A DNA stretch of 64,000 bases, from assembly GCF_040807025.1 (NCBI RefSeq), contig NC_090947.1, positions 1,054,001-1,118,000 on the forward strand, read 5' to 3'. The notes under the pieces are model-generated. The model was given only the letters and a program-made list of their open reading frames with translations, made no database searches and was not told the DNA's origin. Source of the DNA: Struthio camelus (Eukaryota; Chordata; Aves; Struthioniformes; Struthionidae). Of the stretch, positions 50,601-61,569 are shown in pieces (position 1 is the stretch's first letter; each line of letters starts with the position of its first letter). Both the position numbers and the translations under genes were made by a program.

Positions 50601-53600
50601 AGGTTTTGCTCAAAGCTGCTTTTACCGCATACCTGAATTTGCTGGAGTCAGATACTAGATACGTGCTTTTTTAGTAGCGATTCCAACATCAACCAGAACC
50701 GCTCTGACTTATTGCTGCTAGTTTTCTATTATTTGTGACTGTTCTCTTTTAACTGCCTAGAGATTAACAGCATTTGCTTCATAAAAACTAGTTTTTTCTC
50801 TGATACTGAAAACTGCACTGAGGCTCAAATATTTGGGTTGCATAATCCCTGTCTCTCCTGCCTGTGTTGACTAGCAGGGGTGCAATAACTGCATAACAGA
50901 AGAGTGTGAGAGCAATGTGCAAGCCTTTGGTATCCTTTAGCTCCCAGTCGTAAAGTGCAAAGGACCCTTTTGTAGCTGTTTTGACTGCTATGGGATTGCC
51001 CAGTATTATCCTGTTCTCGGTGGATGGGAGTGAGGGATGCCTCAGTGCTTTCATATGAGGGACAGATCTCTCCCTGACAGCTCCCAAATACAAGCCTGTG
51101 CCCTTCTTGTTTTTTCTATTTGCTCTGTGCTTGAGAATAGTGGCCTGGAGACTGTAATCAAAAAGCCATGATGGGTCTTTATAGTTATCAGAATAAAATA
51201 GAGGGATAGTTTTGTGTGTGAGCCATAGCTAGGTGGGGGGTTGGAGAGGTGGGGGAGGTTAATGGCCAAGAGAGGCCAATCTGGGTCAGTCCAAAGGCAG
51301 CTCTGGCCCAGCATCCCCAGTATTATCACAGTGACCAGGGAGGGTGCCTAGGAAAGAGGGTAAGGGCAAGCGCAGAGTGATACTCCCTTGCAACTTGTAT
51401 TCGTTTGCAGTTCAGTGACAGCCAGCCTCAAACATGGTTTCTGTGCGTTTGCTCGTCTTGAATTGATTTCTGTTCTGTAAATCTGCCCAAATTCTCCTTG
51501 ACCTCAGACAAACTTTGGCATCGCCAACACCTGCAGCAGGGAGTTCAGCAGCACAACTGCATGTTATGTGAACAGCCTCTCCTTCCTTTTGTTTTTCTTT
51601 TTTTTTGAATGTGCTGCATGTGAGTTTAGATTGAGACCATCCAGTCTGACCTTTACTGTTGCAAATCCCAGGATGCCGATGGATGATTTGTTTGTATTTT
51701 GCTGTATAGTATTCAAGGCCCTGTTCTGTCAAACTTGGAGGGCTACAGGATTGGATCCTTACAGTCCTCATCACGTGGAGCAGTGTCTTCTACTAATCAT
51801 GTTGGTTTTTTTTTTATGTTGTAGCTCTCTGCGGCAGTGGGGTGGCTGGTTACCCGGTGTCCAGACTCCCTTGAGCTCTGCAGTCAGACCCTTCGGGAGT
51901 ATGTGGAGGATGGGATTGATGGTGAATTTGGCAAGCGCTTCTATCATGACCGGAAGGAGAGGCGTTCAGCTGGTCTACCGTCTCAGGAGCCTGGGGTCAT
52001 TATAGAGCTGTACAACAATGTGTTGCAGTTCCTTTCAGATGTAGCATCCTCAGAGCTTGTGTGTGACTTGTCTTGGCCTGTTACAGAGTTTTCAGAGCCT
52101 GGGGGTAACAAACTGTTACCCCACCTGCAGTGGAACATGCCTGATCACCTGGCCTGGCTGAAGAAAGCTGTGCTTTCCTTCCAGATCCCATACCTAGATC
52201 TGCCTCCATTGGGTGGTATGTACTTCACGTTTCAGTGTCCCCTTGGCAGCATGTCATTTTCTCAAATGTGCCTGTGCTGCTTGGAGAACTGTCTTCGTGT
52301 AAAGCTGTTGTTTTGGCTCTGTCGCGCGTTCTTGCAAATCACTTTTGTGGTTTTGTTGTCGTTTTGTTTTTTCCTTAGCTCCTTGGCGTCCTGTTTGCCA
52401 CATGGTTTTTCAGTATGTGTCTCAGATCGCTAGTTCTTCTCATACTCAACCACTGATCCAGTCCCAAGTGGAGAATCTGCTGAGCAGAACTTTCCGAAAG
52501 TGGAAAAGCAGGACGGCTGGGAGCTCTGATGATGGACCTTCTGTTGATGAGATCCCTTGGGATGATATCTTAGCACTCTGCATCGATCATAAACTGAGAG
52601 ACTGGAAACCACCCAAACTGCCTATCTCACCAGGTATTGTGTGAACTTCTATGGCATGGGTGTTATCTTATGCATAACTACACTTAATAACTTGGCATAG
52701 GTGCCTTTAGGTATGGTAGTGAGTGATATGTAGCGTTAGTGTAGCAGATTGAGCGCTCTGGTCTTGATCTCCTCCTCCGCGTTGTAGAATGGCACTGTGC
52801 TTATTGCACGTTTTTCTGCCATTGAGAGCATATGTTTTTTGCCAGTTACAGCTTTACTTGAGCTTGCTACGTGTTAAAGCACTATGATTAAAATTTCCAC
52901 ATCTTTTACATGGAGGAGTACAGTCAGAATCTTTCAACCCCTGTATCCCAGTAGAGAGGGCATTTAGATTCAACCAAAAGCCAAGAATTGGTCCCCCAGA
53001 AGCCACATCTACTCAGGTCAGCTGAGATGGCAGACCTGCTGCAGGAGGAGATTTGTCTTAATTGGTAAGTAATTAAACAGGCAAAACCAGAACTACTTCC
53101 TTAAACATTTAATCATTCACTTGTAATAGGTGTCTGAGACAACATGCTGGGAATATGTTCAGAAAATGAATTGTATATATTTAAACAGCACTTCTTCAGA
53201 GCTAGGATTCAAATCTTTCTTTCCACAAAAAGGATACAAGATAAAAGAAGGATAAGGATGTCAGTAAAACAGAGTTGGAAAGAACCAACGCATTCCCATT
53301 GCTTTCATCTGACAAGGTGCACAGCCTTTAGCAGACAGAGCAAGTTCAGAAGGATTGCTGATTAAAGTTTGTGCATCTGATGCACAATCCTGGAACAAGC
53401 ACTGTCAAATACCTGAGTGTTTAATTCAATAAACTGGGGAGAGGAGGAGAAAGCCTAGTACTGTTAGTGAATGCTTCTGGGAGGTTAATGAGGTTTGTGT
53501 CTGAAATTCTGCTTACTTTCAATTTCAAGTGTGCTTTTCTTTGTGCCCTGTTTAGCTTAATTATAGGGAGACTGCTTTAACAAAATGACTACCTGATTGG

Positions 53601-56600
53601 CTGGACACTGAATTTAGATGCACTAGAATTCTAAAATGAAGATAAAACTGCGTTTTACAGTCTTTGGAGTAATCTGGTATTTGTTGAAGAGTGAATCAAC
53701 TCTAAAAAGCCCCTTTTTACATGTGCAGTACAACTTAAAGCTACTTGAAAGTGAACACAATTTTCAGTGGCTTTTTAATGCTGAGTTTTTCTTCTGAAGG
53801 GGAAAATCTGTACTGGGATTAAATGTTGGGTTTGACTTGTTCGCAGAAGCAGTAAGTGAAGATGGCCAGATTCGTGTATACTTCTTCAAGGAGCATTTAA
53901 AAAACTTCACTCTCCCTTTTTCTTGGGAGCAAGCCAGATTGCGAACCCAGAAGGAGATCCAGCAGGGCCATAGGAGGTGAGGTGACTCTGACGTTTCCCG
54001 TGTGAATAATGTTCAGCCATCAGTTACTCCACCAGAGCTACTCAGTGAATGCTGAGGAGGTTGCTTAAGACCTCTGTGACAATTGCATAGTGCCTTCATG
54101 ATGTTCACAACCTGTGTGTGGTGTTCTCTCCGAACATGCTTGTGGTAAATCCTCTTGAAACGAGGTACAAGGGTATCTGTGCAGAAACCAGATGGTAAAT
54201 AATTTGACTTCTGCAGGGTTGCCCCACTGTCAAGGACTTACCTGGAATGCACTTTTTAAAGTCTTGTAAATTGTGAAGTTCTACTGCCAGAGAGAACACA
54301 ATTGTGGCTTGAGATACGTTTGAAGTTAGACTTGTGCTGTGAGTACACACAAATGGAGGGAAAACGGTGTGAAGTTGAGGAAGCACGTAGGAGTAAATCA
54401 TGAGCATGTCCTTTATTTAGTACCGCGCCCTTCCTTTACGTTCACCTTCATCTGCAGCCTGGACCTGTTAGATGAATGATCAAAACTATTTGGAAGTTTT
54501 GTCTTTCAGTACCTAAGGTCTTTTGGGAAAACTGTAAGTGGTCTTAATGAAGCATTGGCTAGTGTTGCATGGTGCCTTAGGCCCCTTCCTTAGCAAAGCC
54601 GTGGGCCTGTTATTTGCTAGGAGGGTGCTGCTAGCCATATGTCCAGTTGGATACGGACTTGCAGATTTACTTTCTTTGGTGACTTCACATTTATTTTACA
54701 CCATTTTGGGCTCAAAAGGAGGCTCTGTCCCCAGCTTGTGGCATGGCAATAAGGAAGTCTTGCTGCTAAGAGATTTTAGAGGTTGAGAGGGGAGGGTGTC
54801 TTAGAGCTATGTGGCTCCTATTAGAGCCCTGTTCAGAGTGAAGCCAGTCTCTGTTCCCTCTTGGAAACTGCCATCTGCTGCTCCTCTATCTAGCAGGGAA
54901 TGTCTAGATACTTTTCTTGGGCGTGAAACCCAGCCTTTTGTTAGATACATTCCTTGAATCTCACGAAGCATTGCATCTCCTATGTAGATGGTAAGCATGC
55001 TAGACTGGCACAAGGGGGTCGTGTCTCAAGACGAGATCCCCTTTTTGCTCCCTGCTTTTGCTAAATTTGTGTTGATTTTTCTTTATCATCCAAACACTCA
55101 TACCAGTTCTGCTCCCCCCCCACCCCCACCCCGCTCTCTCTCAGGTCAAGGGTGAAGTCTCCCATCTCTTCTAAGAAACCCTGTAGTGTCTCGATCATGC
55201 CAGCTCAATATGGCGCTGACACGAGCGTGCTGTCAGGTCAGGAAAAGAGCGTTCCCAGTGCAGTTGAACTCTCAGACACGGCTTCAGCCCTGGAGCTTCT
55301 CCCAGAACGTCTCTTGACCCAGTTGCAACTGGAGAAAAGAGAGAGCAAGAAGTAAGTTACCAGAGCAGTATCTAAAGCCATTTCCGTGCCGCCCTTGGTT
55401 GAGGGTTGTAAATAGTTAACTTGTATGCACTGAAGTCCAGCAGTGTTTTTGGAAAACACCCTAATTGATGTCTCCAATTTCTTCTTCATTCATCAAGTGC
55501 AAAAGTTCAAGGCTGTTCCCTGCTAGCTCCTACTTGCATTGCAGGAACTGTCCGGGATGGTAGAAATACTGGGAGCTTTGAGGAACGGTTGGAAACTGTC
55601 TATGGGCAATCAAGCCACCAATGAAAAGCAGTACAGTGGTGTGTGGTGTTCAGTGGTCTTTAAAGATGACATGGAAGCATGCAGATGTTCACATGGTGTG
55701 TCTTGACGTGCCACAGATGTCTAAAGCCCATTTGGGATGGCAGTCTCTATGACCTTGCAACTTTTACAGCTGTAGCAAAGCAGGTCATGAAGCCAAAGAA
55801 TGAATCGTTTTTGAGGCTGGCTAAAGAGCTTTGTATTTGCTGCCTTCATCAGTCAGATGTCTTGAATTTGCATGGCTCCTTTCTGTATTACAGCCTTCTG
55901 CAGTGGGTTTCCCCAATAGCAATGGGGGATGTCAGTGTTGGAAATCACTGTGAGCATCATATCCTTCTTGCAGACGCCTCTGAGGCCCCAACTCCCGCTT
56001 AACCTGCCTGTAAGGAGAACAAAGCTGGGTTGCCATTTGAGTGGCAATTTGGGTCTCTTTCCTCCAGGTTTGAAGAACAGTTGCATCAATTTCTAGCTGA
56101 GGACATGGAGCCCCTTGGTGACTTCATGGGTCCCCCTCTTTACCTTCCCCAGTCCCTGGTCTCCACCCCACCTGTCACATATCCATTGATGAAGAGTCCC
56201 ATGTCATCTGCTCAAGAGGTAAGAAGGGAGTGCTACTGAGAACTTGTCTGCACAACACCCTTCAGAGCTAAGGCTGTTAAACCTGCTGCCCTTACAGAAC
56301 TCTTAGTGGGAATAAACATGGGTAAGCAGTGTCGGATAGCCTTTGGAAATTCAGAATTGAAAAGTTTTGCTCTGATAATAACTTCCTTTCAGGGAGGGGA
56401 GTGCTTCCTGCAGATCTGAAATTCACGTTTCTAACAGGACTGCTGAGAACGGTCCTAAATGCGTTGATTGCGGTGTTGCACTCTAACTTAAAGGATCACC
56501 TTTGAGGGTCGGCTTCCCTCAGTCAAAGGAAGGCTGGGCCGAGGGCAGAATATGCTATTTTTGCCATACCTCCTTTGCGGGAGGGCAAGAAAGACCCCTG

Positions 56601-56864
56601 CGCTTATTCTCAAAAGCGAGAGAATAGTCTTTGAGCTGAGCTGTCTCTTGTTGGTATTGGATAATGCTTCTTTGTCAGTCTAATCTCTCTTTTCCTTCTG
56701 GCCAGGCTAAGAGTCAAGTGGGATGTGAGCTTCTGGTGGAGGAGCTAAGCCCAGCGCTGTCGGACAGACTGAAACACTTGCAAAGGCTACTCAGCGCTAA
56801 CAAGGAGGGCGAAGTTGCCTCTGAACTCCATCTCTCTGCTCTGGTGGACATGGTGGATATTTGA
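26621..56864 (+). CDS. MCM3AP: Germinal-centre associated nuclear protein (GANP), TREX-2 scaffold
   Basis: 28 coding exons: 26621-27458, 27551-27789, 28525-28603, 31175-31322, 33573-33769, 35184-35323, 35833-36030, 36251-36519, 38175-38337, 38832-38992, 40166-40410, 41075-41265, 42238-42338, 43955-44086, 44664-44777, 45283-45435, 46802-46999, 47312-47380, 48576-48710, 49114-49267, 49694-49952, 50339-50436, 51825-52215, 52379-52633, 53847-53976, 55145-55351, 56068-56218, 56706-56864. Every junction keeps frame; 1,857 aa (human 1,980). The product scaffolds TREX-2 at nuclear pores for mRNA export. Domains: FG/FSF-rich nucleoporin-like N-terminus (1-190), basic [20 protein letters not shown]-like fold (about 305-390), SAC3 domain (about 500-810, with [17 protein letters not shown] and [19 protein letters not shown]), a charged helical region binding ENY2 and centrin (about 957-1,072), and the C-terminal GANP/acetyltransferase-like domain (about 1,200-1,857) ending [14 protein letters not shown]. 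Exon 1 is unusually GC-, Ala- and Gly-rich. Confidence 0.97.
31601..31630 (+). repeat. Two long C tracts in MCM3AP intron 4
   Basis: Two runs of about 11-13 C are separated by TTCT. The complementary strand has long G runs able to form a G-quadruplex. This is sequence potential only. Confidence 0.7.
33161..33181 (+). repeat. Poly(A) tract in MCM3AP intron 4
   Basis: About 20 consecutive A with no recognisable retrosequence upstream. The rest of this 2.2-kb intron (31,323-33,572) shows no further gene or repeat that I can support. Confidence 0.6.
34830..35012 (+). mobile_element. CR1 LINE 3' fragment in MCM3AP intron 5
   Basis: Contains CCTATCCTTGAGGGTTTCC, CTGATCTGGTGTTGGAGAC, CTGTCCTGCTCCAAGGCGG, then GAGACCCCTTCCCACC, in CR1 3'-end order. 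It shares specific subfamily sequence with the copies at about 11.8 kb and 48.1 kb. It ends about 170 bp before exon 6 (35,184). Limits are approximate. Confidence 0.65.
48000..48175 (+). mobile_element. CR1 LINE 3' fragment in MCM3AP intron 18
   Basis: Same order as the other CR1 3' pieces: GGGGGATCTCCATCTTTGGG, GTTTCCAAGCCTTGGC, CTCTGGTATTGGGGATG, GAGGAGGAGGTTAAACGGG, then GAGGTGCCATCCCACC. It is a more diverged member of the subfamily near 11.8 and 34.9 kb. Limits are approximate. Confidence 0.55.
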
Positions 56865-56987
56865 GCAGGGCTGAGATACATGTGCAGACCAAGAGACTTC
56901 ATAAAGAAATTCATGGTCAGGTGATTCAACTGCCAAAGCACTGGGGCTTCTTCAAGAAGAGAAGGGAAAGAAAAAGAAAAAGAAAAA

Positions 56988-56993
56988 AATAAA
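56988..56993 (+). terminator. MCM3AP: Candidate proximal MCM3AP poly(A) signal
   Basis: AATAAA lies 124 bp after the stop codon at the end of a GAAAAA-repeat stretch. Alternative ATTAAA sites lie at 57,728-57,733 and 58,549-58,554, which would give 3' UTRs of about 0.9 and 1.7 kb. Sequence alone does not decide. Confidence 0.45.
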
Positions 56994-59835
56994 AGCTTCT
57001 GTCCTCTCAGAAGAACACACGCAGAGCAAACATGGGTCCTGGGCGGCTGTTGTGTGGCTGCCTTGCACAGAGAGGGCGCGTCTTGACTTAGTGTGTCCCT
57101 TCAGCTCAAAGCTGAGGTTTGGCTGGTCTAGGAGTCCTTCCTTTTAAGCTGTCCTATTTTACAGGCACGGAGAGGAGTCGAATCCTGTTTTTTGGAAAGC
57201 CCATAATTGACCCTGTGCGGTGATCATCTTTTTACCAACTCTCATCGGTTGATGGCTAGCTGTGAGAGAGGCAATGAACTGGTTGCCCGATCAAATGTCT
57301 ACCTTTTGTTCTAGCTCACAGTTCTGAGCACAGTATATGCAGAGTCAAGGGCTCCAGTGTACTCCTTGCATCTCATTTTTGTTTCTCTCCCTCCGCAACA
57401 CTTGTTAAATCCCAAGGCATGCGTGCACAGAGCCAACACTGGGACCAGACTTGAATTTCCGTAGAGATACAGCTAGGAAAACACTGCTAGGAGGAGCAAG
57501 TGGAGAATAATTCTGTGGGAAGCCTGTTGCTTAAACATAGCTTCACCAGAAGAAAACGGTGAGGTAGTGAGGGCCCCTGGGAATACAGCAGTCTGTCTCC
57601 ATGGACAGTCCCAGGGACGTTGTCCCAACTCTGTGCATGCCTGATGCAGAAGTTACCTTCCTGCAGCACCTTGGTCTTCAGTTGCTGTTTTGCTCTTCAG
57701 GAATGTTGATTCTGTCATTCTCAAGTAATTAAAATACTTTGCTGTATTTATTTTATACTTAATAGTGGTCCATGCAAAACCAAAGACTTTTGTTCTGCTT
57801 GGCCCACGTTTTATTATGTTGAATGCTTATGGGATTAAAAACAAATCAGTTGCTTATTCTGCAAAGTAATTCCCATGCTGAAAAGCAGGATGTTTTCTTC
57901 AGTCTTCAACAAAACGGATAGGGAGGAATGATGGAGGACTGACTTTTTTAAAACCAACCAACGAACCAACCAGACTCTCTACATTCTTCAGCTTTTAAGG
58001 AGCTGCAGCTTTGAAAATTGAAGACCTTTAATATCAATTCCCAGGAGATAGTGTGAACATGTATTTCATGTCTGCAATACTAGAGTAGAAGTGTGTGGGT
58101 TTTTTTGTCTTTTTTGTTTTTTTTTTCCAAACAAAATCGTCATCATTGGATCTTTCTCCAGCAGAAAATTTGGCCTGATAAAATACAAAGTATTGCAACT
58201 TTGGCAGTGAACACTGATCTTGCCTGCCAGTGAGAGATCAATTGTCTGACCTTGTAACATTTTATTTATAACTTTCAGTAGTCCAAAATTTCATGTCAAT
58301 CCCTTTCCAAAAAAAAGTGGTTTCATATTTTTATAATAGTATTTGTGTTAATTCTCTTAAAAATAGATAGGTTGAAATAAGAAGCTTGAACTGGAGAAAT
58401 CATGGTTTGAGGCTATTCGTACTTGTAAAGTTTTGAGATGTTGTCTCGAGTTATGTTAAGTTCTGTCTGGTTTAGTAACAAGTGAAACTGCTGTGCTTTG
58501 CGTAAGTGCTGCTGTTGACTGTCTCTTTACCCAGAATTCCACTGTAAAATTAAATGAGTCTGAAAATGTTTTGGGATGTGTTTCACACCATCTGCGTTGT
58601 CTGCTGTAAGCATCTCTTCTGCATCTAATACACTTCTAGTGGCTTGACTTGAGCTGTCACCTTGTTGCTATATAATAGCTCTGTGTATGGGCAGGCTCTC
58701 AACCAAACTCTCGGGAGCTTAAAATGTGCTTTTTTGGGGTGGAAGGGGGTCTTGGTCCCTTGGCTGTCTGGCAGCCCCCACATTGCTGCCACGGGGAGTA
58801 GTTGGCCAGGAGCATGCTGTCCATTCGCGTCAGCAGCGCACCTTTGGAGACAGTGGATCTTTTGGCCAAAGATAGGTCTTTCGCATTCAAAAACCTAACT
58901 GTTTTCCTAGTGCTTGATTCCGGGCCCTCGCTTTTGACTCTGATGGAATAAACCTCCCAGTCTTACTGCCATAGGTTTGCTGATCCCTGTAGCCAGTTAG
59001 CCTTTACCCTTGTGTCTGAAGGAGCATCGGCATTAACTGCACGTTTCTGGGTCTTCTCTGAAACCCATGGAAAGCTGCCCTGCAGCCAGCTCCTGCCCAG
59101 AGCCGGCAGGCAGCCAGGGTGTGGGATAAGGTGGGTGCTGCTCCCCCTGTCCAGCTTGGTACCCACACGCATTACATTTTTTGGAGTCAGTAGGAAAGTG
59201 GGGGCAGATGGGCTCCTCCCAGGGCAGCGGCGTGCTCTTGCACTGCTCAGCGTGTCTCAGGCTTTCCCTCCGAGACCCTCCTAGCAACAAAATACTGAGC
59301 AGAGGAACAGGCTGGTGTTTATTGCCAGTTCCTTGAGCTGGCTGGGGTGCACCAGGGCCATGCACTGGCAGGTGGCTTTCCTACTGCTGCTTCCTGCAAG
59401 GCCGTGCTGTTTGGTCCCAGCTCTGGGTGCACTAAGGCATTCATACCCGGGGATGCTGCTGTGCCCGCTGCTGCTGGCACGTGTCGGCCTGGTGCTGTTA
59501 TGTACAAGACGGCTTCTGCTCTCCTCTGAGCTCCTTACCTCTGCTAAAGAGAGGAGGGCCTGGAGGGATGTTAGAGATTATGTTATAGTAAAATAAGGCT
59601 TTAAGCAATCGCCCCCCCACGACCCTCAGGCTACCCTGGGAGCTCTGCAACCGTCCCTCGGGCCGTGCCGTCTTGCAGGAGCCGTCCCGTTTGCCCTGCT
59701 GTTCAAATCGCCGCAAACTCTCCAGCATGGCACCAGCAAAGACGTTCCCGGCTCCCTGAGTGCAAGGGGAGCGCGGCACGGCGCGGGGGGTCCCGGCAGC
59801 GGGGAGCGGCGGGGTAACAGCCCGCACCCGGGCCG
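56994..59835. other. MCM3AP 3' flank and intergenic DNA
   Basis: AT-rich up to about 58,600 and probably partly 3' UTR if distal poly(A) sites are used. GC rises again after 58,700. No protein gene, RNA gene or repeat could be supported before the tRNA cluster. Confidence 0.4.
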
Positions 59836-59851
59836 AAAAAAGGACCAACTG

Positions 59852-59933
59852 CGACGAGGGTGGGATTCGAACCCACGCGTGCAGAGCACAATGGATTAGC
59901 AGTCCATCGCCTTAACCACTCGGCCACCTCGTC
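59852..59933 (-). tRNA. tRNA-Ser (GCT)
   Basis: 82-nt gene with a 7-bp acceptor stem GACGAGG/CCTCGTC, discriminator G, D arm GTGGCCGAGTGG, anticodon loop CTGCTAA (anticodon GCT), a long variable arm typical of Ser, and B box GGTTCGAATCC. TTTTTT follows about 12 bp downstream as a Pol III terminator. It appears intact. It is the mirror partner of the tRNA-Ser at 61,183-61,264. Confidence 0.96.
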
Positions 59934-60192
59934 CCCGCTCCCTCCCCGCGCCCCGACCCTTCCCGCACCCACCACCCGCCCCGCCGCGGCCGCCCCTCAA
60001 GGCGCCTCGGCCGCCCCGCCCCCGCCCGCTCCCCGCTCCGCCGCCCGCCTCGCCGCCCCGGGCCTGCCCGCCCCGCCCGCCCTGGACACGGCCCCCGGCC
60101 CGGTCCCGACATGGCCCCCGGCCCGGCCCCGACATGGCGGCGGGCGGGCGGCACGGCGGCTGGGGGCGGCCCCGCCGCCCTGCTGCCCCGCG

Positions 60193-60265
60193 GCCCTCTT
60201 AGCGCAGCCGGCAGCGCGTCAGTCTCATAATCTGAAGGTCCTGAGTTCGAGCCTCAGAGAGGGCA
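60193..60265 (+). tRNA. tRNA-Met (CAT, elongator)
   Basis: 73-nt gene with acceptor stem GCCCTCT/AGAGGGC, discriminator A, A box TAGCGCAGCCGG, anticodon loop CTCATAA (CAT), and B box AGTTCGAGCCT. The GCCCTCTTAGCGCAG start is the vertebrate elongator Met form, not the initiator. A run of T follows within 10 bp. Mirror partner at 60,833-60,905. Confidence 0.96.
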
Positions 60266-60542
60266 CGCCTCTTTTTTTTTTTTAACGTTGCCGCCCGCCC
60301 CTGTCCCCCCCGCCCGCTGGGGCCCGGGGGGGGGCTCTGCGGCGGCCCTGATGCAGCCCTTGGTGGCCGCGGGTCCCTTGCCCGCGCTCTGCCCGTGTCC
60401 CCGGCGGCTCTGGGCAGACATGCGCGGGGGGAGCGGGGGGGGCGCCCTGCCCGAGCCCCAAAACAATCCGCCCGCCCCGCTGCCACCCCGCAGTGCTCAG
60501 CGACGTGTCACGGGGGGGGGGGCGGGGGAGGTGTAAAAGAGG

Positions 60543-60615
60543 TGCCCTCTCTGAGGCTCGAACTCAGGACCTTCAGATTATGAGACTGACGCGCTGCCGG
60601 CTGCGCTAAGAGGGC
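60543..60615 (-). tRNA. tRNA-Met (CAT, elongator)
   Basis: Apparently identical in the mature region to the other two tRNA-Met genes here, with the same acceptor stem and anticodon. It lies in the spacer between the palindrome arms. It is followed on the minus strand by CCTCTTTTAC, a minimal TTTT terminator, so its flank differs from the arm copies. Confidence 0.95.
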
Positions 60616-60832
60616 GGCGCTGGAGGCGTCCTCCCCCCCCCGCCCACTGCTGCGGGCGGGCGGCGGCCACCGTGGCTTAGTGGGTGCGTGAGGGCGCCCA
60701 GGGGCAGGGCCGGCGCCGTGCCCCGCCATGCGGGACGGGCAGGGGAGCGCTCCCCCGAGAAGGCGGCGGGCCCCGGGGCGTGACGGGGGAGGGGGAGGTA
60801 AAAATAAAAGGAGCAAAAAAAAAAAAGAGGCG

Positions 60833-60905
60833 TGCCCTCTCTGAGGCTCGAACTCAGGACCTTCAGATTATGAGACTGACGCGCTGCCGGCTGCGCTAAG
60901 AGGGC
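60833..60905 (-). tRNA. tRNA-Met (CAT, elongator)
   Basis: 73 nt, acceptor GCCCTCT/AGAGGGC, anticodon CAT, intact A and B boxes, followed on the minus strand by GCCTC then a long T run. Flanks match the reverse complement of those around 60,193-60,265, so it belongs to the right palindrome arm. Confidence 0.96.
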
Positions 60906-61182
60906 CGCGGGGCAGCAGGGCGGCGGGGCCGCCCCCAGCCGCCGTGCCGCCCGCCCGCCCCCAGCCGCCATGTCGGGGCCGGGCCGGGGGCCGTGTCGGG
61001 GCCGGGCCGGGGGCCGTGTCCAGGGCGGGCGGGGCGGGCAGGCCCGGGGCGGCGAGGCGGGCGGCGGAGCGGGGAGCGGGGAGCGGCGGGGGCGGGGCGG
61101 GGCGGCCGAGGCGCCTTGAGGGGCGGCCGCGGCGGGGCGGGTGGTGGGTGCGGGAAGGGTCGGGGCGTGGGGAGGGAGCGGG

Positions 61183-61264
61183 GACGAGGTGGCCGAGTGG
61201 TTAAGGCGATGGACTGCTAATCCATTGTGCTCTGCACGCGTGGGTTCGAATCCCACCCTCGTCG
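61183..61264 (+). tRNA. tRNA-Ser (GCT)
   Basis: 82 nt, the same mature sequence as the minus-strand copy at 59,852-59,933 (acceptor GACGAGG, anticodon GCT, long variable arm, B box GGTTCGAATCC). CAATTGG and a long T tract follow as terminator. It ends the right palindrome arm. Confidence 0.96.
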
Positions 61265-61479
61265 CAATTGGTTTTTTTTTTTTTTTTTTTTGCTGCCGCC
61301 TCAGCCAAACCGGTGCTGGGTACCTGCCTCCCACCCCCTGGTCCTGTTGTCCCCAGCCTGCGGCTCTCTGTCACTTTCCCCACCCTCCCCTGCAGCTTCG
61401 GGGGGGACAGGTTGGACCAGGCTGGGTGCTGCCGGACCACCCCGGGGTGCAGTGGGCACCAGGGGCACCAGGGCAGCAG

Positions 61480-61553
61480 GGCGCCATGGCTTAGCTGGTT
61501 AAAGCGCCTGTCTAGTAAACAGGAGATCCTGGGTTCAACTCCCAGTGGTGCCT
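61480..61553 (+). tRNA. tRNA-Thr (AGT)
   Basis: 74 nt with acceptor stem GGCGCCA/TGGTGCC (one G-T pair), discriminator T, D arm TGGCTTAGCTGG, anticodon stem CCTGT/ACAGG around CTAGTAA (anticodon AGT), and T arm CTGGG-TTCAACT-CCCAG. The T loop has A at position 57 and keeps A58, so it is compatible with a working B box. TTTT follows near 61,569. It lies outside the palindrome. Confidence 0.95.
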
Positions 61554-61569
61554 GTGCTGGGGGGACTGT

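Larger units (their letters stand above)
27459..56705 (+). other. MCM3AP introns, general content
   Basis: The 27 introns range from about 92 bp (27,459-27,550) to about 2.85 kb (28,604-31,174 is 2.6 kb). Apart from the CR1 pieces, poly(A) and C tracts listed separately, I saw no intronic gene, snoRNA with convincing C/D or H/ACA boxes, or retrogene. The T-rich tracts before many exons are ordinary polypyrimidine tracts. Confidence 0.4.
59836..61277. repeat. Large inverted repeat (palindrome) carrying tRNA genes
   Basis: Left arm about 59,836-60,284 and right arm about 60,815-61,277 are reverse complements at high identity over roughly 440 bp, with only small indels and substitutions (for example one extra GGGGGC-type block in the right arm). 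Each arm carries one tRNA-Ser(GCT) facing outward-to-inward and one tRNA-Met(CAT). The spacer of about 530 bp contains a third tRNA-Met. Homology runs past the tRNA genes through the GC-rich DNA between them and ends in the oligo-T terminators. Confidence 0.88.

Noticed and set aside
60199-61334. Protein frames through the tRNA palindrome (for example 242 codons minus)
   Set aside because: They run through tRNA genes and GC-rich repeat arms; the similarity between them only reflects the inverted repeat.
59852-61553. tRNA genes as SINE-type tRNA-derived pseudogenes
   Set aside because: All six have complete acceptor, anticodon and T stems, intact A and B boxes and T-run terminators, and none has a SINE body.
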